Shown here piece after piece: positions 5,142 through 6,701 of a stretch of 6,701 nucleotides of DNA. This DNA comes from an uncultured Peptococcaceae bacterium (GTDB lineage: Bacteria; Bacillota; Peptococcia; Peptococcales; Peptococcaceae), in the NCBI GenBank assembly GCA_902462325.1, contig CABQBF010000141.1, positions 1 to 6,701 of the forward strand, in the 5' to 3' direction. The notes beneath the pieces are model-generated. The model did no database searches, had not been told where the DNA came from, and saw only the letters and a program-made list of their open reading frames with translations. The stretch's first letter is position 1, and each line of letters begins with the position of its first letter. The translations under genes and the position numbers were made by a program.

Positions 5142-6539
5142 TTATTTTTCTTCTGTCTGGGCTTCCTGCTGGAGCAGGGCTTTTTTTACCTGTACGCCGA
5201 TGGCGGTTTCCAGCCGTTTTTTCTGCAAAGTGCAGCCTTTATCATAGGGCTGGGTTAAGCTGCCGCCATAGCGGATGTTGTTGGCATGACAGCCGCCGCT
5301 GCAATAATAACGGGCCCAGCACTTCATGCAGGCTTCTTTGCTCAGCACATTGCTCTGCTGGAACTGGCGGCACAAATCATAATTGACAATGCCGGTGTCC
5401 ACCGTGCCGACCTTGTAGGCTTCTTCGCCTACAAACTGATGGCAGGGATACAAATCGCCTTCCGGACTGATGGCCAGATAGTCGTGCCCGGCGCCGCAGC
5501 CCGATAACCGTTTGGGCAGGCAAGGGCCGCCGGTTAAATCCACATTGAAGTGGAAGAAGTTATAAGGGTCGCCTTTCTGGTAGCAGGCCAAATAATGACG
5601 GGCCAGCTTGTCATATTCCCGACAGGCGGCAAACACGTCCTCATCGGTTAGGGCGTAGTCAAATTCTGCCGGCGCCACCACTGGCTCCATAGATAATTCG
5701 CGGAAGCCTAAATCCACCATGTGGGCCACATCGGCGGCAAAATCGGTGTTGTGGTGGGTGTAGGTACCCCGCAGATAATATTCCTGACCGTTGCGGGTTC
5801 TGACAAAATCCTGAAAATTCTGCACAATGGCGTCATAAGAGCCGGTGCCGTTGGGAAATTTGCGCATATTATCGTTGGTTTCCTTGCGGCCGTCCAAGCT
5901 CAGCACAGCGCTGATGCCCTCTTGATTGAGGAAATCCTGCACTTCTTTGGTCAGCAGAACGCCGTTGGTGGTTAAGGTAAACTTGAAAATTTTATCGTGC
6001 AGCTTGCCCTGCTCTTTGCCGTAGGCTACCAACTGCTTGCACACATCAAAGTTGAGCAGCGGTTCGCCGCCGAAGAAATCTACTTCAATATGTTTGCGGT
6101 GCTTGGACGCTTTGATTAAAAAGTCCAGCGCCTTTTTGCCGGTTTCTAAGCTCATCAGCGAGCGCTGGCCATGATAAGCGCCGCTGTCGGCAAAGCAGTA
6201 GCCGCAGCGCAGATTGCAGTCGTGAGCCATATGCAGACAGATGGCTTTCACAATAGGCTCCGTGTGAGGTGTAAAGCCCTCCAGCTCGTGATCATCGCTA
6301 AATAGCTGGCCAGCCTGCATCAAATTGCCCAGCTCGTCCACCACACTCACCGCTTCTTCATAGCCGTATTGCTCCATCATCAGCGAGATGGCCGTTTCAA
6401 AAGGATTGACCAGCAGATAGTCCAGAAAATCCCAAGTGGGCTGGTCGATCACATGCACCGAGCCGCTGTTTACGTCCAGAAGAATTTGTAAATCTTCAAA
6501 GCGAAACCGATGAATGCGGCTGAAATCTAAATTTTCCAT
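5142..6539 (-). CDS. scfB: SCIFF-peptide thioether maturase, radical SAM/SPASM (CteB type)
   Basis: This radical SAM enzyme forms Cys sulfur-to-carbon thioether links in a small Cys-rich SCIFF peptide. With 465 residues from the chosen start, an N-terminal peptide-recognition region (about 1-90) carries the family hallmark LDVNSGSVHVID (21-32). The radical SAM barrel has CNLRCGYC (C108, C112, C115) for the SAM-binding 4Fe-4S cluster, then GGEP (157-160). A C-terminal SPASM/auxiliary-cluster domain has C340, C348 (SGCGAGHDY), C366 (YPCHQFVG), C404, C407, C413 and C417 (CSGGCHAN) and C436. The ATG at 6539 is chosen over upstream starts because AAGGAG sits 8 bases before it and family members begin at this point. 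The upstream extension to 6635 is not family-like. The gene is convergent with the pilus cassette. The SCIFF precursor normally adjacent upstream is not visible in the 160 bases available. Confidence 0.93.
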   Translation of the reverse strand: MENLDFSRIHRFRFEDLQILLDVNSGSVHVIDQPTWDFLDYLLVNPFETAISLMMEQYGYEEAVSVVDELGNLMQAGQLFSDDHELEGFTPHTEPIVKAICLHMAHDCNLRCGYCFADSGAYHGQRSLMSLETGKKALDFLIKASKHRKHIEVDFFGGEPLLNFDVCKQLVAYGKEQGKLHDKIFKFTLTTNGVLLTKEVQDFLNQEGISAVLSLDGRKETNDNMRKFPNGTGSYDAIVQNFQDFVRTRNGQEYYLRGTYTHHNTDFAADVAHMVDLGFRELSMEPVVAPAEFDYALTDEDVFAACREYDKLARHYLACYQKGDPYNFFHFNVDLTGGPCLPKRLSGCGAGHDYLAISPEGDLYPCHQFVGEEAYKVGTVDTGIVNYDLCRQFQQSNVLSKEACMKCWARYYCSGGCHANNIRYGGSLTQPYDKGCTLQKKRLETAIGVQVKKALLQQEAQTEEK

Positions 6540-6547
6540 GCAAAAAA

Positions 6548-6553
6548 CTCCTT
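6548..6553 (-). promoter_or_regulatory. Ribosome binding site fixing the scfB start
   Basis: AAGGAG on the - strand, 8 bases from the ATG at 6539. It supports the 465-residue product over the longer open frame that reaches 6635. Confidence 0.85.
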
Positions 6554-6592
6554 CTATTCTATATGGTTCTGTTAAGTTGAAATATATAGTCA

Positions 6593-6658
6593 ACCGCTCC
6601 AACATAGGATATACTAGAGTAAAGGGCATTACCAAAAATCTCCCACGAAAGGAGCGGT
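6593..6658. promoter_or_regulatory. Inverted repeat in the scfB upstream region, with a possible divergent -10 box
   Basis: ACCGCTCC (6593-6600) and GGAGCGGT (6651-6658) are an exact 8-bp inverted repeat 50 bases apart. Between them, on the + strand, TATACT (6610-6615) has a weak -35-like TAGTCA 17 bases upstream (6587-6592). The right arm is the ribosome binding site of the nine-codon ORF. A second, shorter pairing, CTCC (6640-6643) with GGAG (6651-6654), could also cover that site. This could be a paired operator or an RNA switch; neither is proven. Confidence 0.3.
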
Positions 6659-6662
6659 CGTC

Positions 6663-6692
6663 ATGCGTAATTTTGCATCAATATACTTTTGA
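6663..6692 (+). CDS. Possible nine-codon leader peptide, divergent from scfB
   Basis: ATG at 6663 follows AAAGGAGCGG at an 8-base spacing from GGAG and encodes MRNFASIYF, then TGA. The ribosome binding site is as good as any in the window, which is unusual for a chance ORF of this size. It could be a leader peptide of a gene beyond the window edge, a small signalling peptide or chance. No homology is recognised. Confidence 0.25.
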   Translation: MRNFASIYF

Positions 6693-6701
6693 AAAAATCA
6701 T

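Noticed and set aside
6540..6635. Longer scfB start adding 32 residues
   Set aside because: The extension does not match the family start, and the AAGGAG at 6548-6553 clearly serves the ATG at 6539.

Overview
The window looks like a chromosomal accessory region of a low-to-medium GC Gram-positive anaerobe of the class Clostridia. The reasons are strong AGGAGG-type ribosome binding sites, LPxTG surface proteins with sortases, and a SCIFF-peptide radical SAM maturase, a family that is characteristic of Clostridia. I cannot name a genus from the sequence.

Layout. (1) Positions 1-731 hold the C-terminal part of an LPSTG-anchored, isopeptide-forming pilin. It is AT-rich, has no start codon, and its frame is closed by a TGA at 12-14, so it looks broken or rearranged. 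(2) Positions 732-1583 carry no convincing large gene. They hold a 15-bp wobble-paired hairpin, a short run of very small ORFs, and a dense array of the 'GTCAT(C/G)CTGAG...TCGAAG' type of dispersed repeat in two long direct copies. (3) Positions 1584-4182 are a compact three-gene pilus cassette on the + strand: a class C sortase, an LPQTG pilin with a Cna-B domain, and a second sortase that starts one base after the pilin stop. (4) Positions 4183-5141 are non-coding as far as I can see. They hold terminator-like hairpins on both strands, a possible small RNA, an 11-bp inverted repeat, another copy of the dispersed repeat, and a perfect 26-bp inverted repeat acting as terminator for the next gene. 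(5) Positions 5142-6539 on the - strand encode the SCIFF maturase (scfB/CteB family). (6) Positions 6540-6701 are its upstream region, with inverted repeats and a divergent nine-codon ORF, but no cysteine-rich precursor peptide.

How the genes work together. The secreted LPQTG pilin is a substrate for the class C sortase, which would polymerise it through a lysine in a degenerate pilin motif (W163...PK172). The second, smaller sortase probably attaches the fibre to the wall or adds a subunit. The upstream LPSTG pilin may once have belonged to the same pilus, but it now lacks its secretion signal and N-terminal domains. The maturase is unrelated to the pilus: it is convergent with it and would install thioether links in a small Cys-rich peptide encoded elsewhere.

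The least ordinary points are the broken pilin beside a repeat array, the candidate pilin lysine in the cassette pilin, the maturase without its partner peptide next to it, and the divergent nine-codon ORF with a strong ribosome binding site.
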